Origin: an uncultured Coriobacteriaceae bacterium
GTDB lineage: Bacteria > Actinomycetota > Coriobacteriia > Coriobacteriales > Atopobiaceae
Assembly (NCBI GenBank): GCA_902786015.1
Contig: CADAAU010000010.1
Coordinates: forward strand, 124,001-188,000
DNA length: 64,000 bases
Direction of reading: 5' to 3'
Part shown: positions 6,574 through 16,196 of the stretch, piece after piece
How positions within the stretch are numbered: the first letter of the stretch is position 1
Layout: every line of letters starts with the position of its first letter
The notes under the pieces: model-generated
The model's database searches: none
What the model was told of the DNA's origin: nothing
Seen by the model: only the letters and a program-made list of their open reading frames with translations
Made by a program: the position numbers and the translations under genes

Positions 6574-8787
6574 CTACAAGTGCAGCACGCGATCGCGAAT
6601 CTCTTCGGTGCGTCCTTGGTTCCAGAACTGGGTTCCGATGTAGCCACAGGTGCGGCGCGCCACGTTCATTTTTGACTGGTCGCGGTTGCCGCAGTGCGGG
6701 CACTCCCACTCGAGCTTGCCGTCATCCTCGACGATGCTAATCTGACCGTCGAAGCCGCATACCTGGCAGTAGTCGCTCTTTGTGTTGAGCTCGGCATACA
6801 TAATGTGGTCGTAGATGAACTGCATCACGCTGATGACGGCCTCGAGGTTGTCCTGCATGTCGGGTACCTCGACGTAGGAAATGGCTCCACCGGGGGAGAG
6901 ATGCTGGAATGCGCTCTCGAATTGCAGCTTGGTAAAGGCGTCGATTTCCTCCGTCACGTGTACGTGGTAGCTGTTGGTGATGTAGCCTTTGTCAGTGACG
7001 CCGGGAACGATTCCAAAGCGACGCTGCAGGCATTTGGCGAACTTGTAGGTAACGGACTCGATGGGTGTTCCATAGATGGAGTAGTCGATATCCTCGGCAG
7101 CCTTCCACTCGGCGCAGCGATCGTTCATGTGCTGCATGATCGAAAGCGCGAACTCGGTGGCATGCGGGTCTGTGTGCGAGTAGCCGGTCATATACTTGAC
7201 ACACTCATACAGACCAGCGTAGCCAAGGCTGATGGTCGAGTAACCGCCATAAAGAAGCGGGTCAATGACCTCGCCCTTCTTGAGGCGGGCGAGTGCGCCG
7301 TGTTGCCACAGGATGGGAGCTGCATCTGAAGGGGTTCCAAGCAGTCGCTCGTGACGACAGCGGAGCGCGCGGTGGCATAGATCAAGACGCTCGTCAAACA
7401 CGTCCCAGAACCTATCCATGTCGCCGCCAGACGAAAGTGCCACATCGGGCAGGTTGATGGTGACGACGCCCTGATTGAAGCGACCATAGTACTTAGGCTT
7501 GCCTGGCTCATAGTTGAGAGCATGCGCCTTGTTGTCGTAGCCGTTGCCAGAACGATCGGGTGTGAGGAAGGACCGGCAACCCATGCAGGTATAACAGTCT
7601 CCCTCGCCATTGCCATTCTTCTTGAGCTTGAGCATCATTTTCTCGGAGATGTAGTCAGGCACCATGCGTTTGGCCGTGCACTTGGCTGCCATCTTGGTGA
7701 GGTAGAAGTAGGGGCTGCCCTCGTGGATGTTGTCCTCTTCGAGCACGTAGATGAGCTTGGGGAAGGCGGGGGTAATCCAAACGCCCTTCTCGTTCTTTAC
7801 ACCCTGGTGACGTTGCTTGAGCATCTCCTCTATGATGAGGGCCAAGTCGGCCTTCTCCTGCTCGTTGCGCGCCTCGCCCAAGTACATGAGCACGGTGATG
7901 AACGGAGCCTGACCATTGGTGGTCATAAGGGTAACGACCTGATATTGGATGGTCTGCACACCGCGCGCGACCTCCTCGCGCAGACGCTTCTCGACCATGG
8001 TCCCAATCTGCTCGGGTGTGGCGTGGTATCCGATCGTCTGCATCTCGGCGTATACCGAGCGGCGGATCTTCTTGCGGCTCACGTCCACAAACGGGGCGAG
8101 GTGCGTAAGGCTGATCGACTGGCCGCCGTACTGGCAGCTTGCCACCTGTGCGATGATCTGCGTGGCGATGTTGCAGGCAGTGGAAAAGCTGTGCGGACGC
8201 TCAATGAGTGTGCCCGAGATGACGGTGCCGTTCTGAAGCATGTCGTCGAGGTTGACGAGGTCACAGTTGTGCATATGCTGTGCGAAGTAATCGGAGTCGT
8301 GGAAGTGGATGATACCAGCGTTGTGGGCTTCCACCACGTCCTCGGGAAGAAGCTCGCGCATCGTGAGGTCCTTGGAGACCTCGCCTGCCATGTAGTCGCG
8401 CTGTACCGAGACGACGGTGGGGTTCTTGTTGGAGTTCTCCTGCTTCACCACTTCGTTGTTTGCCTCGATGAGCGAGAGAATCTGGTCGTCGGTGGTGTTC
8501 TTGTGGCGCTTTTGGCTCTGAACGTAGCGATAGATGATGTAGCGGCGCGCCACGTCAAAGTGGTCGAGGGCCATAAGCTGGTCCTCCACCATATCTTGTA
8601 CCTCTTCGACTGTTACGGTGTGGCCACAGGCGGCACACTGGTCCTCGACGTTGAGCGAAGCGAAGCGAATCTCGCGCTCCGTCAGCCGCATGTCTTCGGG
8701 GGCCTCGGCATTGGCACCCGTAATGGCATTGATGATCTTGTTGGTGTCGAACGTGACTTCTGAGCCGTTGCGTTTAATGATCTTCAT
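6574..8787 (-). CDS. nrdD: Anaerobic (class III) ribonucleoside-triphosphate reductase
   Basis: Makes deoxyribonucleotides from NTPs under anaerobic conditions. An N-terminal ATP-cone (KRNGSEVTFDTNKIINAI and following, about residues 1-95) precedes the glycyl-radical domain. Near the C-terminus four Zn-ligand cysteines (CQVCG and CPHCG) are followed by RTCGYIGTQFWNQG, where the Gly of CGY (about residue 715) is the radical site. At 737 aa the length is normal. Two NrdR-type boxes lie about 160-205 bp upstream, so repression by NrdR when dNTPs are plentiful is likely. nrdG is its activase. Confidence 0.97.
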   Translation of the reverse strand: MKIIKRNGSEVTFDTNKIINAITGANAEAPEDMRLTEREIRFASLNVEDQCAACGHTVTVEEVQDMVEDQLMALDHFDVARRYIIYRYVQSQKRHKNTTDDQILSLIEANNEVVKQENSNKNPTVVSVQRDYMAGEVSKDLTMRELLPEDVVEAHNAGIIHFHDSDYFAQHMHNCDLVNLDDMLQNGTVISGTLIERPHSFSTACNIATQIIAQVASCQYGGQSISLTHLAPFVDVSRKKIRRSVYAEMQTIGYHATPEQIGTMVEKRLREEVARGVQTIQYQVVTLMTTNGQAPFITVLMYLGEARNEQEKADLALIIEEMLKQRHQGVKNEKGVWITPAFPKLIYVLEEDNIHEGSPYFYLTKMAAKCTAKRMVPDYISEKMMLKLKKNGNGEGDCYTCMGCRSFLTPDRSGNGYDNKAHALNYEPGKPKYYGRFNQGVVTINLPDVALSSGGDMDRFWDVFDERLDLCHRALRCRHERLLGTPSDAAPILWQHGALARLKKGEVIDPLLYGGYSTISLGYAGLYECVKYMTGYSHTDPHATEFALSIMQHMNDRCAEWKAAEDIDYSIYGTPIESVTYKFAKCLQRRFGIVPGVTDKGYITNSYHVHVTEEIDAFTKLQFESAFQHLSPGGAISYVEVPDMQDNLEAVISVMQFIYDHIMYAELNTKSDYCQVCGFDGQISIVEDDGKLEWECPHCGNRDQSKMNVARRTCGYIGTQFWNQGRTEEIRDRVLHL

Positions 8788-8944
8788 CGGTACTCACCGC
8801 TTCTTTGAACATCGCAGACGTACAACTTCCCCTACACTTTCTGGTGTATACTTCGCTGAGCAAACAGCGCTCATGCGTAGTGTTCCCTCGCCTCCCGTGT
8901 TATGACGCTTCTTCCGCTCTCTTTATTGGCACCTCATTACTATG

Positions 8945-8992
8945 CCACAACTTATTGTGTTGAAATGAGTTGAAAAGCACTACATATTGTCG
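8945..8992. promoter_or_regulatory. Tandem NrdR-type boxes upstream of nrdD
   Basis: Two 16-bp sites resembling the NrdR consensus (acaCwAtATaTwGtgt) lie at 8945-8960 (CACAACTTATTGTG core, palindromic) and 8977-8992 (CACTACATATTGTC core). Their start-to-start distance is 32 bp, three helical turns, the hallmark spacing of NrdR operators. On the minus strand they overlap a weak candidate promoter (TTTCAA, 17 bp, TAGTAA) reading into nrdD. Assignment is by motif and spacing only. Confidence 0.8.
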
Positions 8993-9197
8993 AGAAGTCC
9001 GTTAATTCCTTGTCGATAAGCCCTATTCCTGCAGGTTGAGCAAATACCGTCAACAAAAGATTTTACCGACGCATCGACAAAGTATTTTTTTCTGTTGTCA
9101 CTAGTGTGGCCGCCTGCCGAAAACCGTTATTCGCGGTCTTGACACGTTTTTTTGCTAAACTACCAATATCTATAACGCGAAGTAAGGGAGGGGTATT

Positions 9198-10601
9198 TTG
9201 AGAAAAACTTGCAAGCGCCAAAGCGCCATCTCAGCTGCGCTCCTAAGCCTCCTTATACTTACATCGCCGCTGCTAGTTGCTCCGGCACGGGCAGATGAGG
9301 CACTCGCGAGCGTCGCGGTCGAAGCTACCGATACCGTTGCTTCTGCCGACGTACAAGACGATGTGGCTCAAACCGGCATGACTCCGGATTCCGCTGCAGG
9401 GACCGAGACGAACCCAAGTGCCAGCAACACATCTTCCACACAAGCGGATGCCACGAAAGTCGAAGACACCGCAAAGGTCGATGCCGAATCCAAGGAAAAT
9501 GATTCTGGCGATAGTCGAAAGAACACCACTTCGGCCTCTTCAGTCGCCGTGCCAAAAAAGAACATATTGGTGAGTGTTGTCTTTAATGGCCCGGATGGAG
9601 AGCTGTTGCGTGTGCCTGATGTCTCGCTCAATCAGGGTGCGAACGCTTGGGATGCGACCATGTATGCTCTCCAACGCAGTGGCATGGCATACGAGACGAG
9701 TGGTAGTGCGACAAACGGTGTGTTGACTTCGCTCTCGGCTGCCGATGGGACGTTCTCATACACATCCGATGCTTCAACGGGGAGCGGATGGCGCCTGTAC
9801 GTGAACGGAGAGTACTACACGGGTTCGGCCTCGACGTACAAGCTCGCAGCGGACGACGCGATCTCGTGGGTCTATGAGGTGGCCACAATCGACGTAAGCG
9901 TTTCGGTTGTCGGACCGGGAGGTACGAGCCTTGACTATTGGATAGCGCCTACGAACGTCACGATACTCGCGACACAGAACGGATGGGATGCATCACGTAT
10001 GGTGTTCGACCAGAATGGCTATGGTGACGGTCGGCTGCTTTCCTATGGTACGGACGAGAATGGAAGTGTGGTTCTTGAGTCGCTCGCATCGCTTGGATCG
10101 AACGGCATCACCGGCGAGTCCTGGCAGGTGTTCGTCAACGGTTCCATACCCCAAGAGGACATCGCGCACGTTCAGCTGCACAGCGGCGATAGCATTTGCT
10201 GGTATTATGCGGGTACGGGAGTAAGCGAGCTTCCCATGTTTGCCGAAAAGACCGGGGCGGGATCTCAAAGTCCTGCGACCTCGGTGCGGCTTTCGGGAAC
10301 GGTCTCGCAAGTGTGGACGCAGAACATGGACAAGACAAATTCTGGTTTTGTGGAGCAGCTAGGCATGTCTTCGGGTGTTGCGGTGTCGGGCAACAGCGGT
10401 TCTCAATCACTCTCGCGTGTTAAAGGGTTGGTCGATCCCCTCTCGATCACGGGCGGAGCGACATCGTGGAGCCAGAGTCTCCCTCGCTTGCTTGATGACA
10501 AGCTTTCGGGGGGTAGCGGTGGCAAGGCAGTCCTCGAAGGTGGCAAGTTGTTCTACTTGGACAACCTAGGTAATGTAGTAAAGCTCGAACTGCAAGAGTG
10601 A
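9198..10601 (+). CDS. Secreted protein with two DUF4430 (transcobalamin-like) domains
   Basis: A signal peptide (hydrophobic segment ending APARA-DE, about residue 32) is followed by an Ala/Ser/Thr/Asp-rich linker (about 35-115). Two successive DUF4430-type domains come next, each with the pattern of a Trp-containing start (NAWDATMYALQ; NGWDASRMVF), a SGWRLYVNG- or ESWQVFVNG-like strand and a D-I-C/S-W-Y/V-Y end. DUF4430 resembles the C-terminal domain of transcobalamin and intrinsic factor; ligand here unknown. No LPxTG is seen. TTG start after GGGAGGGG; a consensus -35 (TTGACA, 9139-9144) lies upstream. The next gene carries another such domain. Confidence 0.8.
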   Translation: MRKTCKRQSAISAALLSLLILTSPLLVAPARADEALASVAVEATDTVASADVQDDVAQTGMTPDSAAGTETNPSASNTSSTQADATKVEDTAKVDAESKENDSGDSRKNTTSASSVAVPKKNILVSVVFNGPDGELLRVPDVSLNQGANAWDATMYALQRSGMAYETSGSATNGVLTSLSAADGTFSYTSDASTGSGWRLYVNGEYYTGSASTYKLAADDAISWVYEVATIDVSVSVVGPGGTSLDYWIAPTNVTILATQNGWDASRMVFDQNGYGDGRLLSYGTDENGSVVLESLASLGSNGITGESWQVFVNGSIPQEDIAHVQLHSGDSICWYYAGTGVSELPMFAEKTGAGSQSPATSVRLSGTVSQVWTQNMDKTNSGFVEQLGMSSGVAVSGNSGSQSLSRVKGLVDPLSITGGATSWSQSLPRLLDDKLSGGSGGKAVLEGGKLFYLDNLGNVVKLELQE

Positions 10602-10614
10602 GGCGAGGTGTATC

Positions 10615-11379
10615 GTGGGCGACGCGCAAAACACAACGACGGAAAAACAACCGAACCGGCGCAAGATCATCATTGCGGCTGTCGCCGTGGCTGCCGTTCT
10701 TCTTGTGGGAGGTGGCATTTGGGCGTTTACCTTGAATGGGGGAGATGCTGCATCCAAGAATTCCGCCGGTGACCTGTCTTCGTCCGGTCCAGAGGCAGCC
10801 TCTGCACAATCCTTGGACGAAGGAGCCTCCATGGAGATGGCGCAGGCAAACGATGGCGCCAAAAACGAACAGTCCGAGTCTGTTACGCCTGACACGAAGC
10901 CCGCTGATGCGAGCACTGAGTCCACAAGAGAATCGAGTAATCGCGCTGCTACGGGTGGTTCGGCCACAGGAGAGTCCACTGTCTACTCGTATCCCGTCAC
11001 CTCGGTCGAAACATGGGAGACGCATGAGCCTTCCACAGCAACGCAGGCAGCTGAACCCGCCCAGCCCTCCACCGTCTCGGTGCGGGTCGTCATCAATGGA
11101 ACATATGCCAACGGGGGTACGCGTGTGGCGGATGTGACGCTAACTGGTGGTTCGACTGCCTTCGATGCCTTGCTGGCGAGTGGGGCTGCGGTCAATGCTC
11201 AGCCTACCGTCGACGGTGTTCACGTGATTGCTATCGATGGTCTGGCAGAAATGATGAACGGTCCCTTGTCGGGCTGGGAGTTCGACGTCAATGGTGTTAG
11301 CAATTCGGAATCTTGCTCAAAGTACGTGATTGCTGACGGAGACATCCTCACGTGGATTTACGTGGGCGTTTCGGGCTAG
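10615..11379 (+). CDS. Membrane-anchored DUF4430 protein
   Basis: A 254-aa protein starting at GTG 13 bp after the previous gene. Residues about 17-38 form one membrane segment (IIIAAVAVAAVLLVGGGIW) after a polar N-terminus, so it is probably anchored with the rest outside. A long Ser/Ala/Glu/Thr linker leads to one C-terminal DUF4430-type domain ending GDILTWIYVG. It probably works with the upstream two-domain protein at the cell surface; no enzymatic motif is seen. Confidence 0.75.
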   Translation: MGDAQNTTTEKQPNRRKIIIAAVAVAAVLLVGGGIWAFTLNGGDAASKNSAGDLSSSGPEAASAQSLDEGASMEMAQANDGAKNEQSESVTPDTKPADASTESTRESSNRAATGGSATGESTVYSYPVTSVETWETHEPSTATQAAEPAQPSTVSVRVVINGTYANGGTRVADVTLTGGSTAFDALLASGAAVNAQPTVDGVHVIAIDGLAEMMNGPLSGWEFDVNGVSNSESCSKYVIADGDILTWIYVGVSG

Positions 11380-11443
11380 CACCCACGGATGGGATTTGCT
11401 ACAAGCCAAATGATCCATGGTTGCCAGGGATGGAGGAGCCATC

Positions 11444-12274
11444 ATGAAGAAAAGCTTTGCACATCTTGTCGTGGGGTCAGCCCTTTTGGTGTTTGCGCTT
11501 GTGGCCTGCGGTCGTCAGGCAGCGAATGAGCCGGTGCGGGATACGGAGTCCCAAGTGGTGTCCGTAGAGTCGGCGCCGGCGCAGCCGGCAGACGCTCCAT
11601 TGCCCGAGTCGAACCCAAATCCTGATGCGTCGTTTGCTCAACGAGTGGCGTCCGGTGAACTGAGGTCCATTCGTCTGGTGGGGGACAGCATTACGGCGGG
11701 TTATGGCACCGAGGGCTATGTAGACATTACCGAGCTCGTGGATACGCCCGTAATATACGATGACGGAATGGGCAACGTGATTCACGAACAGCCAGATACC
11801 GTGGCGTGTTGGGCCAATGAGTTCAGGCGATGGGCGATGCAGCAAGGTGTTCAGGGCTTTGTGAATGCGGGAATCTCGGGTTGGTTCATGCATGATTTCG
11901 CGCAAAATCCTGATGCGTGGCTTTTGGACGGTGCCGATGTGGTTGTGGTGGCATTGGGAACCAACGATGCCGGATACTATGGACCGCAGGAGTTTGAGGC
12001 GGACGCGCGTAAGGCACTCGAGGCGGCCGAAGCGAAAAGCAAGCTGGTGGTCGTCATGGCGCCCGTGGATGATTTGCGGCCAACGGACTTATTGGTGGAG
12101 CCGGCACGCGAACTCGGCGACATTCTTCAGACGATTTGTTCCGAACGCGGTTATGTGTTTGTGGACCCGCGGCCTTATGTCACGCCCGAGATGTTTTGTG
12201 AGGATGGGCTGCATCCCAACGAGGCGGGTTCGCACGCAATCTGGGAGTCTCTACGCTCGACGTTACAGATTTAG
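11444..12274 (+). CDS. SGNH/GDSL-family lipoprotein
   Basis: The signal peptide ends in the lipobox LVAC with Cys22, so it is a predicted lipoprotein. The SGNH hydrolase blocks are complete: GDSIT (Ser), VNAGISGW (Gly), ALGTNDA (Asn) and DGLHPNEAG (Asp/His). It is likely an extracytoplasmic esterase or O-deacetylase of surface polymers; substrate unknown. The ATG at 11444 follows GGAGGA with 6-bp spacing and is preferred over an in-frame start at 11417. It follows the two DUF4430 genes in the same direction. 276 aa. Confidence 0.88.
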   Translation: MKKSFAHLVVGSALLVFALVACGRQAANEPVRDTESQVVSVESAPAQPADAPLPESNPNPDASFAQRVASGELRSIRLVGDSITAGYGTEGYVDITELVDTPVIYDDGMGNVIHEQPDTVACWANEFRRWAMQQGVQGFVNAGISGWFMHDFAQNPDAWLLDGADVVVVALGTNDAGYYGPQEFEADARKALEAAEAKSKLVVVMAPVDDLRPTDLLVEPARELGDILQTICSERGYVFVDPRPYVTPEMFCEDGLHPNEAGSHAIWESLRSTLQI

Positions 12275-12291
12275 GATGAGGGAAGGGCACA

Positions 12292-13301
12292 GTGACTGAG
12301 ACAAAGATTGTGTCGGCAGACGTTGCAGGCGTCGAAGAGGCCATTACGTTTGTTGAGGGCTATCTCAGCATGCACGGCATCAAGAAGAAGACGTTGCGGC
12401 GTGTTGCCCTCACTGTTGAGGAATCTGTGTCGAGTCTCGCGGCGCATGCACATCCCCAGAGTGAGATCCGCATTTGGCTAAGATCGTTTCTGGGCAAGGT
12501 CACGATAGAGCTGACCTCCAAGGGTGAGGAATACAGCCTGGTTGAGTCGGCGGACATTGCAGGTTCCATTGGGGACGAAGCATCCGATCACGCGCAGGAG
12601 ATGCTGCGCAACATCATGCTGACGTCTCTTGCGGACGACCTGAAGTACCGACACAAAAACGGAATCAACCACGTGTGCCGCCGTCGCGTTGGGAATCGGC
12701 GTCTTCTATCTGTTCCAGCCCGGGCAGCCAATAAGTGCAGGGCAGGTAGTGGCGGACGCGACCTCCATCACATCCCAGAAGATCGACGTATCGATTTGGG
12801 CGAATAAGCCCCGTGCCATTCCTAAAGAAGTACGTGCCGACGATGTTGCAGGTGTTTTCGATGGCGTCTTCTAACGCGTCGATACCAATCAACATGGAGG
12901 CATGTAAAAACCTAGGGATTGACAAGAAGATCTACAGCCTGACCATCCCGTTGGGCGCGACGCTCAACATGGACGGGACCTGCGTCCACCTCGCCGTGTT
13001 TGCCCTTGCCCTCGCAAAGTCCTACGGCGTTCCGGTGTCGGGGGCTGCCCTCGCGGCAATGATCGTTTCCATCATCGTGCTATCCATGGGTGCGCCGGGA
13101 ATCCCGGGCTCTGGTCTGATTTGCTTGTCGGTTTTGTTGGCCCAGATGAACGTGCCCGTAGAGGCTATCGGCCTAGTAATGGGAATAGATGCCTTGGTCG
13201 GCATGTTCAGGACCGTGGGCAACTGCCTCGGGGACGTTGCCGTGAGCGTACTCGTTGCAAAAAGTGAACACGTGTTAGATATGAATACATACAATAAATA
13301 G
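12292..13301 (+). pseudogene. Remnant of an ATPase-domain/dicarboxylate:cation symporter fusion
   Basis: Three pieces in three frames spell out one damaged gene. 12292 to about 12670 encodes an RsbW-like HATPase domain (N-box-like VALTVEESVSSLAAHA). From about 12676 to 12810 another frame reads LGIGVFYLFQPGQPISAG, a symporter N-terminal membrane region. 12813-13301 in the third frame gives the C-terminal half of a DAACS/SLC1-type transporter with ASSNASIPINM, LPLGAT-like IPLGATLNMDGT and GAPGIPGSG. The middle membrane segments are missing, so this is deletion plus frameshift rather than a programmed event. Intact homologues with this domain order exist, as I recall. Confidence 0.82.
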
Positions 13302-13489
13302 GACGTGAAGTTACCATTCATTCCCCATCGCCTGCCCTGGCCGCGTGCCACCATTTAAGACAGCCTGCTGCCGAGTGCGAGCAGTAACGACGTGAAAGTT
13401 GGGATCACAGTTCCAATAATGGGGGCGGGGATGCGATACCGTTGTCAGTGCTATAGTTTGAGCTGAGCAATTGCGACGGGAAGGATCGT

Positions 13490-16171
13490 ATGGCAAGGAA
13501 GCGCGACAAGCTGCCGCTCTTTAGATGGCACGGCATGCTGGGTGACATGTCCACGGGACAGCGCATGATGACGCTCTTGGTGCTCTTCGTCACTGTCGTC
13601 ACGCTTACGTTTACTCAAATGGGCATGCTACACATCTCGGTTGGCGGAGACCGGAACGCCTATGTGGTGTACCTCCTTGCTCCCATAGCGGTCGCTGCCG
13701 TGGCGCTCGGTCCGTTGTGGAGCGTTGTCACGGGACTCTTTTCGGGTGCAATGCTCGCGCTCCATGCCGTGGTCCAACCGCATGGTTACTATGAGGCCGT
13801 CGCCGTCACGCCCACATCAACGATGTTGCTCTTTGGGTTCTCCGGCCTACTCATGGGTCTGCTCATCGCCTTGGCTCTACGCAAAGACCCGAAGGGATGG
13901 CGTCGTTATGCGCGTGTGGCGATTGCGTGCGTCGTGGTCTCGTGGCTCTTTAGCATCGGTTTTTTCTTTAATGCGCTGTTTAGCATATCCGCACATCTTG
14001 TTATGAGCTCCGATGGTTTAAGCGTTCAAGACATGAGCAGGCGTGTCGTTAAGTCCGTCATGCGGATGGGTGAGGTTCCGCTACAAGTTGTCTTTGACAG
14101 CATCATAATGGCGTTGCCATCAATGGCGGTGGGATGGTTCAAAAGCCATGTGTGGTTACCGGTCGACCAACAGCACATGAAGCGAACGTTCAGCCTATGG
14201 CTTCTTTTGGTAGTGTCGCTCGGATTCATGCTCACCGTTACCGTGAGCCATGTGGTGGTTTCCCAACAGGAGCTTGCCAATGCACAAGCCAGTATGAACG
14301 ATAGGCTCAATTCCTTGGAGCGGCGGTTGGGCTTGCAGGACGAGAGGGTCCGGCTGTTTGTATCTGCCGCCAAGGATTGGGACGTTCAGGCGGATGAGGC
14401 GCAATTCGAACGTTTCCTTGAAGCCTATGGCCTCGAGGCTGTTGTCAAAGACTATTCGGTTGATGTCGACGGTGTTATGCTCATAACGGACGCGCCGAAA
14501 AAGGACTCATTGATTCTTGGCTCTAACGACGACCGCTATGGGGTCGGAAAAGAACTTGGCTCATGCTTCGATGACGAAGAGGCGATCGAGGGAATTGTCC
14601 GATCTGCCCAAAACGGTACGATTGAGCGCATTGTCCTCGATACGTACCAAGACGATGATGACGAGATGAGCATCATTGCGGATATGAACTATGTGCTTGC
14701 GCGGAATTTAGAGGATACTACGATTATCGCCATCAAAACATCGTCGGCAATTTTTGCGAATCGCGACGACAACGTGCTCTGGATTACCCTCTCGAGTTTC
14801 GTGCTCCTTGCGTTCGTGTTTAGGCTTGTATCTAAACTTCTCGACCGCGTGGTCATCAAGCCGGTCGGCAGCGCAAACAAAGACCTCGAAGCCATATCTA
14901 ATGGCGACTTAGATACCATCGTGGACGCGCGGGGTAGCTTGGAGATGTGCAGTCTTTCCGACGGCATCAACACGACTGTGGACACCCTGCGGGGCTGGAT
15001 AGACGTTGCCGAGAGGAGAATTGACCAAGAGCTGACCACTGCAAAGGCCATCCAAAGCTCGGCGCTCCCCAGCACCTTCCCTCCGTTTCCCGATATCCAC
15101 GAGTTCGACATCTACGCGAGTATGAATGCGGCAAAGATGGTCGGCGGCGATTTCTACGATTTCTTCCTTATTGATGACGAAACGGTGGGGTTCCTGATTG
15201 CCGACGTGAGCGGCAAGGGAATACCTGGCGCGCTCTTTATGATGGCGGCAAAGGCAGAGCTAGACAACTATATGAGCACGGGTATGGACCTTGCCGAGGC
15301 AATAATGACTGCCAATTTCCGCCTTTGTGCGGGAAACGATGCGGGTATGTTTGTGACGGTGTGGGCGGCAACGCTCAATTACCGTACGGGACTGCTTACC
15401 TACGTCAATGCTGGCCATAACCCGCCTCTCTTGCGTCATGATGGCGCGTGGTCATGGCTCAAGCAGAAGGGCGGCCTGTTCATGGGCACGTTCGAGCAGG
15501 CGAAGTATCGCAGTTCCCAGATGACGCTTGCACACGGCGACGAGCTCTTGCTGTACACTGATGGCGTGAACGAGGCGTTTAACGTCAACGAAGAAGAATA
15601 CGGCAACGACCGGTTAGAGGGTTTTTTGACCACGCATTCTAACCTCCACCCTCGCGAGCTTGTGGGAGAGCTTCGAAAGAGCGTATCCGCTTGGGCAGAG
15701 GGCACCGAGCAGTCAGATGACATCACAATTATGTCATTAGAGTACGGTAAGGCGCCCAACGCTACCGGGTCGATTGTCATTCCCGCTACACTCGAGCACC
15801 TAGATGAGGTCATCGACTTCATTGATGCGGAACTGGCGCGTCGCCTGTGTTCGTTTGGGGCTCAGCACAAGATTGACATGGTGCTAGAGGAGCTTTTCGT
15901 CAACATCTGCCACTATGTCTATGCCGACTGTAAGGAACCGGGCTCCTGCCGTGTGGAGTATCTGTACAAGGGAAATCCCAGTACGATTGCGGTGAGCCTC
16001 ATCGACGAGGGCGTGGCATTCAATCCCTTGGATAGGGCTCCCACGGACAATCCGCTCGATGCCGTCGAGAACGGCGGGTTGGGGATTCTTTTGGCCATCA
16101 ACAATGCTGACGACATCGCCTATATACGCGACGGGGACAAGAACGTCCTCACCTTTACCAAGTCATGGTAA
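13490..16171 (+). CDS. Membrane RsbU/SpoIIE-type PP2C phosphatase with fused RsbW-like kinase domain
   Basis: 893 aa. Residues about 25-215 hold five or six membrane segments, and another follows at about 233-257. An extracytoplasmic stretch (about 260-425), a further membrane helix (428-448) and a HAMP-like region come next. The PP2C domain carries GGDFYDF (552-558), DVSGKG (572-577), NAGHNPP and, near its end, DDIT. The C-terminus (about 755-893) is an RsbW-like HATPase (EELFVNICHYVY). It is predicted to dephosphorylate an anti-sigma antagonist in partner switching. Start ATG after GGGAAGGA. No antagonist or sigma gene is adjacent; the neighbour upstream is a relic that also carries an ATPase domain. 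Confidence 0.88.
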   Translation: MARKRDKLPLFRWHGMLGDMSTGQRMMTLLVLFVTVVTLTFTQMGMLHISVGGDRNAYVVYLLAPIAVAAVALGPLWSVVTGLFSGAMLALHAVVQPHGYYEAVAVTPTSTMLLFGFSGLLMGLLIALALRKDPKGWRRYARVAIACVVVSWLFSIGFFFNALFSISAHLVMSSDGLSVQDMSRRVVKSVMRMGEVPLQVVFDSIIMALPSMAVGWFKSHVWLPVDQQHMKRTFSLWLLLVVSLGFMLTVTVSHVVVSQQELANAQASMNDRLNSLERRLGLQDERVRLFVSAAKDWDVQADEAQFERFLEAYGLEAVVKDYSVDVDGVMLITDAPKKDSLILGSNDDRYGVGKELGSCFDDEEAIEGIVRSAQNGTIERIVLDTYQDDDDEMSIIADMNYVLARNLEDTTIIAIKTSSAIFANRDDNVLWITLSSFVLLAFVFRLVSKLLDRVVIKPVGSANKDLEAISNGDLDTIVDARGSLEMCSLSDGINTTVDTLRGWIDVAERRIDQELTTAKAIQSSALPSTFPPFPDIHEFDIYASMNAAKMVGGDFYDFFLIDDETVGFLIADVSGKGIPGALFMMAAKAELDNYMSTGMDLAEAIMTANFRLCAGNDAGMFVTVWAATLNYRTGLLTYVNAGHNPPLLRHDGAWSWLKQKGGLFMGTFEQAKYRSSQMTLAHGDELLLYTDGVNEAFNVNEEEYGNDRLEGFLTTHSNLHPRELVGELRKSVSAWAEGTEQSDDITIMSLEYGKAPNATGSIVIPATLEHLDEVIDFIDAELARRLCSFGAQHKIDMVLEELFVNICHYVYADCKEPGSCRVEYLYKGNPSTIAVSLIDEGVAFNPLDRAPTDNPLDAVENGGLGILLAINNADDIAYIRDGDKNVLTFTKSW

Positions 16172-16196
16172 GCAGGGAGATTTCCTTTGTCTGGCT

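Noticed and set aside
7522..8763. Long plus-strand open frame (413 codons) opposite nrdD
   Set aside because: It mirrors the codon pattern of nrdD, has no recognisable domain and no independent ribosome site; a shadow of a GC-rich gene.
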